Source: Pseudomonadota bacterium (GTDB taxonomy: Bacteria > Bdellovibrionota > Bacteriovoracia > Bacteriovoracales > Bacteriovoracaceae). From it: a DNA stretch of 16,553 bases. Below the pieces are notes generated by a model, which was not told where the DNA came from, did no database searches, and saw only the letters and a list, made by a program, of their open reading frames with translations. The stretch is taken from the NCBI GenBank assembly GCA_021299675.1, contig JAJTIF010000352.1, positions 1 through 16,553 on the forward strand. Reading direction: 5' to 3'. Below, piece by piece: positions 6,621-14,297 of this stretch (positions are counted from its first letter, which is position 1; the number at the start of each line of letters is the position of its first letter). Both the position numbers and the translations under genes were made by a program.

Positions 6621-8182
6621 TTCTTTAAGAAAAAACATCCCAGCGATTTCTGATTCCTTAGACTAGCATCGACAACCATGTGAGCAACTTCAATCCCATT
6701 TCGCAGTCCGATTAGATCATCGTGGAGGACAGCATTTTTATAGAACTTGCCGACCTCATCTTGTAGTTCTCTGAACATGGCGCGAGCACGAGAGAGGCGA
6801 TTACGAGAACGGATAATTCCCACATAATTCCACATACTCTGCTTAAGCGTGAGGTAGTCTTGAGCCACTAGGCTGAGATCAACTTCCTCCTTACCAAGCT
6901 CCCAGTCTTTGATCTTTTCCATGGAGTAATCAGGCACGTCCTGGATCTGGGAGACAATATCCTCCGCCGCAATATAGCCCCAGGTGACTCCTTCCAAAAG
7001 AGATGTCGAAGCAAGGCGGTTGGCGCCATGCAATCCTGTGCAAGCAACTTCCCCCACCGCATAGAGACGGGCGAGGTTTGTTCTTCCTTGTAAGTCTGTC
7101 TTAACCCCTCCACAACTATAGTGAGCAGCGGGTACCACCGGAATAGGACTCTTTGTGATATCCACTCCGTGTTGGATACAGTGAGCATGGATGGTAGGGA
7201 ATCGCTCTTGGAGCCAGTCATGAGGTTTGTGTGTGATATCGAGGAATACACAGTCAGCTTTCGTCGAAATCATTTGATCCACAATAGCTCTTGAAACAAC
7301 ATCACGCGGAGCGAGTTCAGCATCGGCGTGGTAATTCTTCATGAAGGAGTTACCTTTGGCATCAATGAGCTTCCCTCCCTCACCGCGGACCGCTTCGGAA
7401 ATCAAAAATCTGCGATGGGATGATCGATCATAAAAGGTCGTGGGGTGAAACTGAATAAACTCCATATTGGTCACATAAGCGCCTGCTCTGCGGGCCATCG
7501 CATGACCGTCGCCTCTGGCACCTTCAGCATTCGAGTGGTGCAAGTACAGTGCGCCAATCCCGCCCGTGGCCAAGACTGTAAAACGCGAAACAATCTTTTC
7601 GACTTTCTTGTTTTTCTGATCCCAGACGTAGGCGCCGATGACTTTGTGTTCTTCATAGCGCTGATTAAATTCAACCCCATGGTGCGTGGGAGTGATTAAG
7701 TCAATGGCAGTATGGGACGTGAGAAAGCTTACTGAGGGGAAGCGTTTTTTGTTATCGAGATAGTTTAACATTGCAACCTGAATCGCTCGGCCAGTCATAT
7801 CACCTTTATAGATGATTCGATCTGTAGAATGAGCTGCTTCTTTCGTGAAGAGCAGGTTTCCATCCTTATCAGTTGCAAAGTCCGTGTGGGCTTTTTCAAT
7901 GAGAACTTCGTTGACGATCTGTCGTGAACGCTTCGCCAGAATCTCCGCTGCCATTAAGTTACTGGTTCCCGCACTAGCTGCTTGGATGTCAGCGATCAGT
8001 GCCGCAGCCTCTTCATTTGAATTCCCGTTATAGATGATCCCACCCTGAGCCCAAAGTGTGTTCGTAACTTCTGGGCGCTCTTCTCGAGTGATCACAGTGA
8101 CTTTAATATTTTGCTCTGCGAGCTTAACCGCCGTGGCTAACCCCGCAATACCAGTCCCGATGATGAGTACATCTGTTTGCAT
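6617..8182 (-). CDS. nadB: L-aspartate oxidase NadB
   Basis: NadB oxidises L-aspartate to iminoaspartate with bound FAD; NadA then makes quinolinate. The 521-residue protein has the Rossmann FAD motif DVLIIGTGIAGLATAVKLAE (4-23), WAQGGI (44-49), GDMTGRAI (127-134), FHPT (245-248), ISEAVRGEGG (261-270), LAPRDVVSRAI (290-300), PAAHYSCGG (351-359) and EVACTGLHGANRLAS (378-392). The APRDVVSRAI and AHYSCGGV blocks are shared with fumarate reductase flavoproteins, but the single-chain layout, the length and the adjoining nadC identify aspartate oxidase. The ATG lies only 2 bases after the nadC stop, with no strong ribosome binding site of its own, so translation is probably coupled. NadA is not in the window. 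Confidence 0.96.
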   Translation of the reverse strand: MQTDVLIIGTGIAGLATAVKLAEQNIKVTVITREERPEVTNTLWAQGGIIYNGNSNEEAAALIADIQAASAGTSNLMAAEILAKRSRQIVNEVLIEKAHTDFATDKDGNLLFTKEAAHSTDRIIYKGDMTGRAIQVAMLNYLDNKKRFPSVSFLTSHTAIDLITPTHHGVEFNQRYEEHKVIGAYVWDQKNKKVEKIVSRFTVLATGGIGALYLHHSNAEGARGDGHAMARRAGAYVTNMEFIQFHPTTFYDRSSHRRFLISEAVRGEGGKLIDAKGNSFMKNYHADAELAPRDVVSRAIVDQMISTKADCVFLDITHKPHDWLQERFPTIHAHCIQHGVDITKSPIPVVPAAHYSCGGVKTDLQGRTNLARLYAVGEVACTGLHGANRLASTSLLEGVTWGYIAAEDIVSQIQDVPDYSMEKIKDWELGKEEVDLSLVAQDYLTLKQSMWNYVGIIRSRNRLSRARAMFRELQDEVGKFYKNAVLHDDLIGLRNGIEVAHMVVDASLRNQKSLGCFFLKN

Positions 8183-8184
8183 AA

Positions 8185-9030
8185 TTATTCTGGTTTAAAC
8201 TTAAAAGAAATATCGACGGCATCAGGGAACTGGGTAATTTTCCCTACACTCAATGCATCGACTCCCTTCACTAAAAACTTATTAATTGTCGTTTTATTAA
8301 TTCCACCTGAAACTTCAAAGAACTCTCCTTGTCTCTTCGAGCCACACGCCTCTGAAAGATCCTGGCTTGAGAAATTATCCAGCATAAAGAATCTTAGTCC
8401 CAAGCTGCGGGCTATCTCAAGCTCTGAGAGGCTATGAATTTCAGTAATAAGAGTTTTATAGGGCTGGTTGAGATCTTTAAAAAACTCAACAGCACCTTTT
8501 AAACCCATCAGTTCTTTGTGATTATCTTTAATCATAAAACAGTCCGTCTGGGTGAAACGATGATTCGCTCCTCCTCCCAAACGTACAGCATATTTTTCAA
8601 GCTCCCTCAGACCTGGAGTTGTTTTGCGAGTATCTAGGATTTGAATTCCATGAGGACGAGCAATCTCCACCAGTTCGCGTGTAGCCGTGGCAACGCTGCT
8701 AGCACGATGGATAAGATTCAGCGCTAGCCTCTCACTGCTTATGGCTGTTGACCATGATAGCGGTTGAGGGAAATCAATCTCCATCTTTTCAGGGAAATAT
8801 TTCCCTTCATAACTTCTTAAAAATTGAAGCTTTGCCCCAACTGAAGGATCAACCCTCTTAAAGACTGCTTCAAACCACTCAAGGCCCGCAAGCACCATCG
8901 GAGTTTTTATCTTGAGAACGGCTCGTACAGGCGTTTGTGGTAAAGCAGACCAGTAAGAGTGAACCTCACCCCATCCATCCTCTCTCAACCACGCATCAAG
9001 CTCTTGAATTGACCCCGTATTCATAGCCAC
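8185..9030 (-). CDS. nadC: Nicotinate-nucleotide pyrophosphorylase (carboxylating) NadC
   Basis: NadC (quinolinate phosphoribosyltransferase) joins quinolinate to PRPP, giving nicotinate mononucleotide, CO2 and pyrophosphate. The 281-residue chain shows ERLALNLIHRASSVAT (100-115), DTRKTTPGLRELEKYAVRLG (133-152), GGGANHR (152-158) and IKDNH (167-171), then FEVSGGI near the C-terminus. These supply the basic residues that hold PRPP and the dicarboxylate. The usual SG in the SGIAT block is SS here. Two starts are possible: GTG 9030 and ATG 9024; GGA six bases upstream favours the GTG slightly. It leads the nadC-nadB pair and diverges from the ComEC-like gene across 120 bases. Confidence 0.95.
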   Translation of the reverse strand: MAMNTGSIQELDAWLREDGWGEVHSYWSALPQTPVRAVLKIKTPMVLAGLEWFEAVFKRVDPSVGAKLQFLRSYEGKYFPEKMEIDFPQPLSWSTAISSERLALNLIHRASSVATATRELVEIARPHGIQILDTRKTTPGLRELEKYAVRLGGGANHRFTQTDCFMIKDNHKELMGLKGAVEFFKDLNQPYKTLITEIHSLSELEIARSLGLRFFMLDNFSSQDLSEACGSKRQGEFFEVSGGINKTTINKFLVKGVDALSVGKITQFPDAVDISFKFKPE

Positions 9031-9048
9031 TATCTATCCAATTTCTTC

Positions 9049-9117
9049 CCTAAGGGCCACAAAGACTTCCAAGCTGACTAACTTTGTTTTAATAAAACCA
9101 ACAACTTGTCCTAAGGG
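9049..9117. repeat. Pair of CCTAAGGG octamers in the nadC / ComEC-like divergent gap
   Basis: CCTAAGGG occurs at 9049-9056 and again at 9110-9117, 53 bases apart, in the 120-base gap between divergent genes. Each is nearly palindromic (CCTAAGG). The second copy also supplies the AAGGG before the short leader frame. They could be operator half-sites or chance. Confidence 0.3.
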
Positions 9118-9121
9118 TTTC

Positions 9122-9178
9122 ATGTCGCAGTTCTTGCACACAACTCACACATGTCTAAGAGCCTCTTTATTTTCTTAA
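9122..9178 (+). CDS. Possible 18-codon leader ORF overlapping the ComEC-like start
   Basis: The reading frame MSQFLHTTHTCLRASLFS starts at an ATG preceded by AAGGG (9113-9117) at a spacing of 4 bases, and stops 28 bases inside the ComEC-like gene in another frame. It contains Thr and His repeats but no long run of one amino acid. It could help ribosomes reach the ComEC-like ATG, which has no Shine-Dalgarno sequence, or it could be chance. Confidence 0.22.
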   Translation: MSQFLHTTHTCLRASLFS

Positions 9179-10152
9179 CGGCCCTTGGCTTTTTTGCCAT
9201 CCAAGAAGCCAAACCGCGTTTTTTTCATTGGGAGAATCCACCTAAGCTTAAAGGCTTTTTACCAGGTCTCCCCCCAACGGATAGTCCCGGAAAGCGCATG
9301 TGGAATGCCCTCGTAACGGGTGAAAGGAAAATCCTAAGAGAGCAAGAAAATGAACTCTATCTTCGATTGGGTATAACCCATATTTTTACCCCGTCTGGCA
9401 TGCATCTAACGACACTGACTCTCTTTATCTCCAAAGGAAGAGTCTTTAAGATTCTGAGTGCTTTACTGGCCAGCCTGTTAGGGGCCATCAGCCTCTTTCC
9501 CGCCATGGGCCGCGTTTTATGGCTTAAGATCATCCCATGCTCATTTGCCCCCTTCTGCATCATCATGCTCTTGGAAGGGATCTTATTCTCCTGGCAGCAC
9601 CACAATCTCAGCTGGATTTGCTCCTGGCTCTTTCTAGGATTCTGCTACTTCTCGCCATCAAGCCATCGAGCCTTGTGGTTCTCTTTAGGTCAGATGCTTC
9701 TGTGTCATATCTTTTTTCAGCAATGGAGCCTGTTGGGCATTTTGATGAACGTGCTGATGGTGACCTTGCTTCAGATCATCTTTCCAGTGGTGCTGATTTT
9801 GAGCTTGCTTCCCAAGCTTCCCCAGGAACAAGTCATCAGTCTTCTCGATCACCTTTATCAATCCCTGATTTTTATCGATAGTATTCACGGATACCTGTCT
9901 CCGTTCATTCCTCACCTCGGCCACCTGCTGCTACTTTTACTTTGGATCCTACTAGTAGGAAGAGCACGTTTGCTGGTTTTACCGGTACTACTTTTGACTT
10001 TATCAGCACCTCTCAATCAGCAAAAAAGGAGCGCCTACTCTCAAGGTAAATGGGAGGGTGTTGCGAGTGAAAAGGTTAAATGTCGATTTAAATGGAGAAA
10101 CCAGAGGTGGGAAGAAGGATGCCGCCCTCGGAAACGAGAGCGGCAGACGTAA
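9151..10152 (+). CDS. Short ComEC/Rec2-like membrane protein
   Basis: The 333-residue protein is very hydrophobic, with roughly seven or eight membrane segments. The family mark is at residues 53-86: ALVTGERKIL, then LRLGITHIFTPSGMHL. It lines up with the ComEC pattern LxxGxR...GxxHLFAISGLHV, the heart of the competence domain. ComEC forms the inner-membrane channel for single-stranded DNA uptake. Full-length proteins have 650-800 residues with an N-terminal OB-like domain and a C-terminal metallo-beta-lactamase nuclease domain; both are absent here. The C-terminus is a short basic tail (GCRPRKRERQT) encoded by a strong hairpin. It may therefore be a minimal relative with another role, or a reduced ComEC. 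No Shine-Dalgarno sequence precedes ATG 9151. Its 3' end faces tig with a gap of 5 bases. Confidence 0.7.
   Translation: MSKSLFIFLTALGFFAIQEAKPRFFHWENPPKLKGFLPGLPPTDSPGKRMWNALVTGERKILREQENELYLRLGITHIFTPSGMHLTTLTLFISKGRVFKILSALLASLLGAISLFPAMGRVLWLKIIPCSFAPFCIIMLLEGILFSWQHHNLSWICSWLFLGFCYFSPSSHRALWFSLGQMLLCHIFFQQWSLLGILMNVLMVTLLQIIFPVVLILSLLPKLPQEQVISLLDHLYQSLIFIDSIHGYLSPFIPHLGHLLLLLLWILLVGRARLLVLPVLLLTLSAPLNQQKRSAYSQGKWEGVASEKVKCRFKWRNQRWEEGCRPRKRERQT
10121..10144 (+). other. GAAA-capped hairpin in the last codons of the ComEC-like gene
   Basis: GCCGCCCTCG and CGAGAGCGGC flank the loop GAAA: nine base pairs with a single C-A mismatch, closed by a GNRA-type tetraloop. It ends 5 bases before the stop codon and 13 bases before the convergent tig stop. 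No run of T follows on either strand, so it is not a standard intrinsic terminator. It could stabilise the 3' end of the transcript or slow polymerase between the convergent genes. Confidence 0.6.
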
Positions 10153-10157
10153 CGAAA

Positions 10158-11441
10158 CTAGCTAACTTTTATGAGAGAAATGATCTTATCAAAGGTTTTT
10201 TCTTCGCGGATCGCGTACATCAAATTGCGCTTGATGTTTGCATTAGATTTATAGAAATGAGCGATCTCGTCTTTCTTCATTCCTGACTGGGCCACCATCT
10301 CATCTAGCTTCACATCAAGGTCTGCATCAGATGCTTCGATTTCATATTTCTTAGCAAGCTTATCGAGAATAAGACCTGAGCGAACCTGGAAATCTGCTTT
10401 CTTCGAGACATCGTCACCCCAGCGCTCAAAGTACATGTCGATCATTTGGTCGTTAAAGCCCTGCTGCTTAAGAGTCTTAGACAGGTCCTGCTTCACCGAC
10501 TGCTTCTGATCTTCAATCAGGGCTTGAGGGACATCAAACTTATTATCAGCAATGATTTTCTCGAGAATTTCTTGCTGAAGCTTCGTTTGTGACTCACGCT
10601 TCTTTTGCACTTTTAAACGATCCATCGTTTTAGTCTTAAAATCTTCTACTGATTCAAAACCAAACTCTTTGGCAAGCTCGTCATTGAACTGAGGGTATTG
10701 CTTCTCTTTGATCTCCAAAAGATCAACAGTGAACTTAACTGGCTCATTTTGAAGCTCAACTTCGTGGTAATCAGCAGGAAAGTTGAGAGCAATGACTTTC
10801 TTGTCACCTTTTTTCATCCCAACCATGCCATCTTCAAAACCTGTGATGAACTGGTTTGAACCAATCTCAAGCTGATATTCAGAAGCTTTCATGTTCTCGG
10901 GCTTTGAGCCGTCTTTGCGCTCACCTTCGAAATTTAAAACAGCAAACTGACCTTTCTTCAAAGTAGCCGCTGCGTCTGTGACTTCGCTAATTTGTGTTTT
11001 TGATTCAAGATACTGCTTCTGTACATTAGCCACATCTTCAGTGGTCACTGATTCAGAATCTTTCTTGAATGTATAGGAAGAGAAATCTTTGAGTTCAAAC
11101 TCAGGAAGTACTTCTACCGTTGCCTCGAAAGCAACATTCTTTCCAGGCTCATACTGAGTATTTCCGAATGATGGATATCCTACAGGACGGATATTTTCTT
11201 TCTTAATTGCAGCATAAAACTCATCAGAAACGAATCTTGTGAGAGCGTCGTTCTCAACTTGAGGTCCATAGAGTTTTTTGACCATATCAAGAGGAGCTTT
11301 GCCTTTACGGAAACCCTTTAGGTTTACGTTACGCTGCTTAGTTACGAGTGCTTCCTGGATTTGTTTTGTGAGATCGACTTTCTCAAAATTAAAAACAAGT
11401 TTCTTTGTGCACCCATTAAGTGTTTGGATTGAATAACTCAT
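10158..11441 (-). CDS. tig: Trigger factor, ribosome-associated chaperone and peptidyl-prolyl isomerase
   Basis: Trigger factor sits at the ribosomal exit tunnel and shields nascent chains. The 427 residues fit the family. The N-terminal ribosome-binding domain has the signature GFRKGKAP (43-50, usually GFRxGKxP) in its L23-docking loop. The FKBP-type PPIase domain spans about 165-245 (VLNFEGERKDG, FITGFEDGMVGMKKGDK, FPADYHEVELQN). The helical C-terminal chaperone domain runs from about 250 to the end. AAAGG lies six bases before the ATG. A probable promoter overlaps the end of truA, so the gene can be expressed apart from the upstream train. In many genomes clpP and clpX follow tig; here the next gene is the convergent ComEC-like one. 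Confidence 0.97.
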   Translation of the reverse strand: MSYSIQTLNGCTKKLVFNFEKVDLTKQIQEALVTKQRNVNLKGFRKGKAPLDMVKKLYGPQVENDALTRFVSDEFYAAIKKENIRPVGYPSFGNTQYEPGKNVAFEATVEVLPEFELKDFSSYTFKKDSESVTTEDVANVQKQYLESKTQISEVTDAAATLKKGQFAVLNFEGERKDGSKPENMKASEYQLEIGSNQFITGFEDGMVGMKKGDKKVIALNFPADYHEVELQNEPVKFTVDLLEIKEKQYPQFNDELAKEFGFESVEDFKTKTMDRLKVQKKRESQTKLQQEILEKIIADNKFDVPQALIEDQKQSVKQDLSKTLKQQGFNDQMIDMYFERWGDDVSKKADFQVRSGLILDKLAKKYEIEASDADLDVKLDEMVAQSGMKKDEIAHFYKSNANIKRNLMYAIREEKTFDKIISLIKVS

Positions 11442-11468
11442 AAAATGCCTTTGTGAAAAATTCCTGAC

Positions 11469-11496
11469 AAATTAACATAGGGGCTTTAAAAGTCAA
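11469..11496 (-). promoter_or_regulatory. Probable tig promoter
   Basis: On the minus strand TTGACT (11496-11491; five of six matches to TTGACA) is followed after 16 bases by TAATTT (11474-11469; three of six). The -35 box overlaps the TGA stop codon of truA, and the predicted transcript start leaves a leader of about 20 bases with the AAAGG ribosome binding site. The strong -35 and the position support it; the -10 box is poor. Confidence 0.45.
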
Positions 11497-12269
11497 TTTG
11501 AGGGGTAGACTACCCGCATTAAATAGAGGCCATTGGGAGGGGCCACAGGACCTAATCTTTGAATTTTTATTTCTTTAAGTGCTTCCGATATGTCGCTTGG
11601 CGCAATTTTGCCACGCCCACAGGTCCAAATTGCACCCACCATCATTCTTACCATCTGCTTGAGAAAACCTTCGCCATGAATTCGAATCTCGAAAACTGGT
11701 GAATAGAAGGGAAAGGGCGCACTGAGCTGATCATGCTGAATGAGTTCACAGGAATGGATCGTTCGAATGGTGGATTTAACCTCCGTACCTTCGGTGTAAA
11801 AATTTACAAAATCATGTCTCCCGACAAAACGTGAGCAGGCTTCAGACATTAGGCTTGTTTCTACTTCAAAACTCAAAGATGAAAGTAGCTCATGCAAAAG
11901 TGGGTCAGGGTAATCCGAAAGCGTAAAAAAATATGAATACCATTTCGATTTTGCTGAAAAAGTTGGATGAAACTCCTCAGAAGTTTCTTCGCAATCAACC
12001 ACACGTATATCAGAAGGCAGCTTCGTGTTAAGTGCCATGAGAAAATTCATTGGCTTAATCACCAGTGGAGTTTCAATTCGAACAATCTGCCCTCGCGCAT
12101 GTACTCCAGCATCGGTTCGACCGGAGCCGATCGTTTTTACGTCTTCAGATTTAGACACTGAAGCGATGGCTTTATTGAGGCAGTCTTGGACAGTTAAACC
12201 ATTAGGCTGGGACTGCCAGCCTTGGTACCCAGATCCTTTGTAGGCAATCGTCGCCTTATAGAAGGGCAC
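11493..12269 (-). CDS. truA: tRNA pseudouridine(38-40) synthase TruA
   Basis: TruA converts uridines 38-40 of the tRNA anticodon arm to pseudouridine. The 258-residue protein starts with KATIAYKGSGYQGWQSQPN and carries the catalytic block GSGRTDAGVHARGQ (48-61) with the nucleophile Asp53. Later conserved parts are FHPTFSAKSKWYSYFF (about 100-115), the FVGRHDFVNF segment and GEGFLKQMVRMMVG near the C-terminus. The start is GTG, 2 bases after the pssA stop, and GAGG lies seven bases upstream inside the end of pssA, so translation is probably coupled. It is the last gene of the phospholipid/protease train before the separate tig promoter. Confidence 0.96.
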   Translation of the reverse strand: MPFYKATIAYKGSGYQGWQSQPNGLTVQDCLNKAIASVSKSEDVKTIGSGRTDAGVHARGQIVRIETPLVIKPMNFLMALNTKLPSDIRVVDCEETSEEFHPTFSAKSKWYSYFFTLSDYPDPLLHELLSSLSFEVETSLMSEACSRFVGRHDFVNFYTEGTEVKSTIRTIHSCELIQHDQLSAPFPFYSPVFEIRIHGEGFLKQMVRMMVGAIWTCGRGKIAPSDISEALKEIKIQRLGPVAPPNGLYLMRVVYPSN

Positions 12270-12271
12270 GC

Positions 12272-13021
12272 CTAAACCTCGTGATCAGGATCATTCTTCC
12301 AATCAAAAATCCCGGCAAACTTCTCTCTGTTGAGCATAACGTATAAGAGAGAACTCACAACATAGAATGTTATCAGGACCGGTATCATCACCTCTTCATA
12401 GACGAAGAGAGAGCCTAGGATCAAAAAAATAAACATCAATACTTGTTTTTTGTGAGCATTAACGTAGGCAGAATTTTTAAAACTTGGGAACGGAATACTT
12501 GAAATCATCAAGAAACCATAAAAAGCGATGTAGAGCATGGGAACAACTGAGAGAGTGGCAATTTCTGGTAATGAAATGGAAACCAGGACAAAGCTGATCA
12601 CGGCACAAGCCCCGGCCGGAATCGGTAAGCCCTGGAAATAGTCTGATTTGACCTTATCAATGTTGGCATTAAATCGAGCTAAACGAAGAGCTCCACAAAG
12701 CATAAAAAAGAAACTCAGAACAATCCCGAGACGGCCATGATCTGTCAGAAAACGAAAATAGAATAGTATAGAAGGAGCCATGCCAAAAGAGATGAGATCG
12801 GAGAGCGAATCAAACTGCTCACCAAATGGAGATTGAGTTCCGGTCATCCTGGCTACACGCCCATCCATCATATCGAAAAATGCCGCCAGTACAATTAACA
12901 TACAAGCGGTATAAAACTCGCCTTTAAACGATTGCAGCATGGCCATAAATCCGCAGGCCATGTTAAGCGCAGTAAAGGTATTGGGGAGGAAAAACGCTAA
13001 GCTCTTTCTATCAAATGGCAT
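12272..13021 (-). CDS. pssA: CDP-diacylglycerol--serine O-phosphatidyltransferase PssA
   Basis: This integral membrane CDP-alcohol phosphatidyltransferase (249 residues, about six to eight membrane segments) carries the family motif D50..D53G54..A57R58........G67...D71...D75 intact (DMMDGRVAR, then GEQFDSLSD). Substrate choice is not readable from the motif itself. LPNTFTALNMACGF at the N-terminus is typical of the Gram-positive/type II phosphatidylserine synthases, and the psd-like neighbour upstream supports serine as the acceptor. The product, phosphatidylserine, would be passed to Psd. The ATG follows the psd stop by 2 bases and has GAGG seven bases upstream. A soluble, E. coli-type PssA is excluded. 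Confidence 0.92.
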   Translation of the reverse strand: MPFDRKSLAFFLPNTFTALNMACGFMAMLQSFKGEFYTACMLIVLAAFFDMMDGRVARMTGTQSPFGEQFDSLSDLISFGMAPSILFYFRFLTDHGRLGIVLSFFFMLCGALRLARFNANIDKVKSDYFQGLPIPAGACAVISFVLVSISLPEIATLSVVPMLYIAFYGFLMISSIPFPSFKNSAYVNAHKKQVLMFIFLILGSLFVYEEVMIPVLITFYVVSSLLYVMLNREKFAGIFDWKNDPDHEV

Positions 13022-13023
13022 AT

Positions 13024-13698
13024 TTAATCCTCTTCTACTTTTTTTGTCACTGCCAAGACGGTGTGACCAGGAACAATCTGTTCACCTTTTATTATCAACA
13101 CATCACAGGGTTTAGGAATATAAATTATTAGACTTCCTCCGAATGGGTAGTATCCAAAACACGCAGCCCCTCGTCCACGATCCCCTGATTTCATCCAAAT
13201 CTTAGGAGACTTGCCAAATCGACTATGGATGAATGTCAGTTTCGTCATCACCCCATACTTAGACCTAAGGGTTAAGTCCGTTTTGGTCATGTCATCTATT
13301 TTTGATAAATCGAAAGTTTCTAAATCTTTTCTGGGTAATAATTGACCGCGATGGCCCTTGAGGTATTCCATTTCAGCACTGAAAGGTAAGTGCAAGCCCC
13401 AATAATCACTGAATCTGACAATAATTCTGATCTTTGAGTAATTGATGGCTTCTTCATTATGAAAGAAATCACTTACTTCCACGACCTCACCAGCAACAGG
13501 AGAAAGAATCACGGTCCCGTCGTTTTTAAGGTTTTCTTTCCAGCCTATCGTTTTCTTTCGGTAAGAGTAAATGATGAGAAGAGAACATCCAACAGGCACA
13601 AGGTGGTATGGACTATCCACAATCACCCAACTCAAGCAGATGAAAAGCAATAGTGAGATTACGTACTTTTTCTTTAAGAAAAAATTTTTTCGAATCAT
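13024..13698 (-). CDS. psd: Phosphatidylserine decarboxylase-like protein with altered catalytic Asp
   Basis: This 224-residue protein has the short psd-A layout: an N-terminal membrane hairpin (about 12-45), then a soluble domain. Psd is made as a proenzyme that cuts itself before a serine, which becomes the pyruvoyl group that decarboxylates phosphatidylserine. The cleavage site is visible as FGYYPFGGSLIIYIP, with scission expected between Gly188 and Ser189. SDYWGLHLP (97-105) aligns with E. coli DYHRVHMP, keeping the second His (His103) but with Trp for the first. The block normally reading SPxDG reads SPVAG (66-70), so the conserved Asp is Ala69. The C-terminal CDVLIIKGEQIVPGHTVLA is typical. 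The ATG overlaps the tsaB stop (ATGA). Family placement is good; activity is uncertain. Confidence 0.82.
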   Translation of the reverse strand: MIRKNFFLKKKYVISLLLFICLSWVIVDSPYHLVPVGCSLLIIYSYRKKTIGWKENLKNDGTVILSPVAGEVVEVSDFFHNEEAINYSKIRIIVRFSDYWGLHLPFSAEMEYLKGHRGQLLPRKDLETFDLSKIDDMTKTDLTLRSKYGVMTKLTFIHSRFGKSPKIWMKSGDRGRGAACFGYYPFGGSLIIYIPKPCDVLIIKGEQIVPGHTVLAVTKKVEED

Positions 13699-14297
13699 AA
13701 GCTGGGCTTATATTCCTCATCTAGTGGACGAAAGTAATAAAGTTCTTGTTCTTCATTTACAGAGCTAAAGATCATTTGCGGATTATTCAAGATCAAATGC
13801 TGACTAAACTTCATTTCAGGGAATAAAATCCTTAGCGACTCATCGACTGATGTTGGGGAATGTGTAAACACATCCCTACCCTCGTAGTGAGGACTGAAGT
13901 TTTTCTCTAAGTGGAGACTAATCTTATTGGTCACAGAGTCGTAAACGAAGATTTCCCCTCTGTAAGCTTTCGTTATCCAAATGTAGTTTTTATTCCCGCA
14001 GTAGTGAGGGACGAGATGGGAGTAAAAACTTAAAACAGGAATACCATGCAGACGAAGAATATCAGCAATCCCATAAGCCACTCTTAATCCAGTATAAAAC
14101 CCAGGCCCAGCACAATAATAAACAGAGTCTAGTTTAAGAGGATCAGTAGTATTTTTTTTAAAGATTGCATTGAGGTCGCTGTGGATGACTCCGGTTAACT
14201 TCTGTCCCTCAAATGTCTTGAAATCGATCCAGGACTTCTTCTCATGAAGAAGTCCCAGGATTTGATCATAACTCGTATCAAGAAAAAGCGAGCTCAC
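13695..14297 (-). CDS. tsaB: tRNA t6A biosynthesis protein TsaB (YeaZ)
   Basis: TsaB is the non-catalytic ASKHA-fold partner of TsaD in the complex that puts threonylcarbamoyl on A37 of ANN-decoding tRNAs. The 200-residue protein begins SSLFLDTS, matching the ILALDTS start of the family, and has AGPGFYTGLRVAYGIADILR (63-82), which matches GPGSFTGLRIG..AKGLA. AYRGEIFVYD corresponds to the usual DARxGEVY block with the Asp lost. It is somewhat shorter than the E. coli protein (231). The start is GTG and overlaps the rseP stop by 4 bases (GTGA); the gene ends in a 4-base overlap with psd. With no ribosome binding site of its own, it probably depends on translation of rseP. Confidence 0.9.
   Translation of the reverse strand: MSSLFLDTSYDQILGLLHEKKSWIDFKTFEGQKLTGVIHSDLNAIFKKNTTDPLKLDSVYYCAGPGFYTGLRVAYGIADILRLHGIPVLSFYSHLVPHYCGNKNYIWITKAYRGEIFVYDSVTNKISLHLEKNFSPHYEGRDVFTHSPTSVDESLRILFPEMKFSQHLILNNPQMIFSSVNEEQELYYFRPLDEEYKPSL

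Noticed and set aside
9080..9105. GTTTTAATAAAAC dyad as an operator for nadC
   Set aside because: The dyad has only five A/T-rich pairs per arm and matches no NAD regulator site that I can name.
9537..9881. Second open frame of 114 codons inside the ComEC-like gene
   Set aside because: It has no family features or ribosome binding site and overlaps membrane segments of the real gene.
13667..13695. A/T palindrome-like runs at the start of psd, considered as a terminator or slippage site
   Set aside because: They encode the Lys/Phe-rich N-terminus in frame, the loop is too short for a stable hairpin, and psd is coupled to tsaB.
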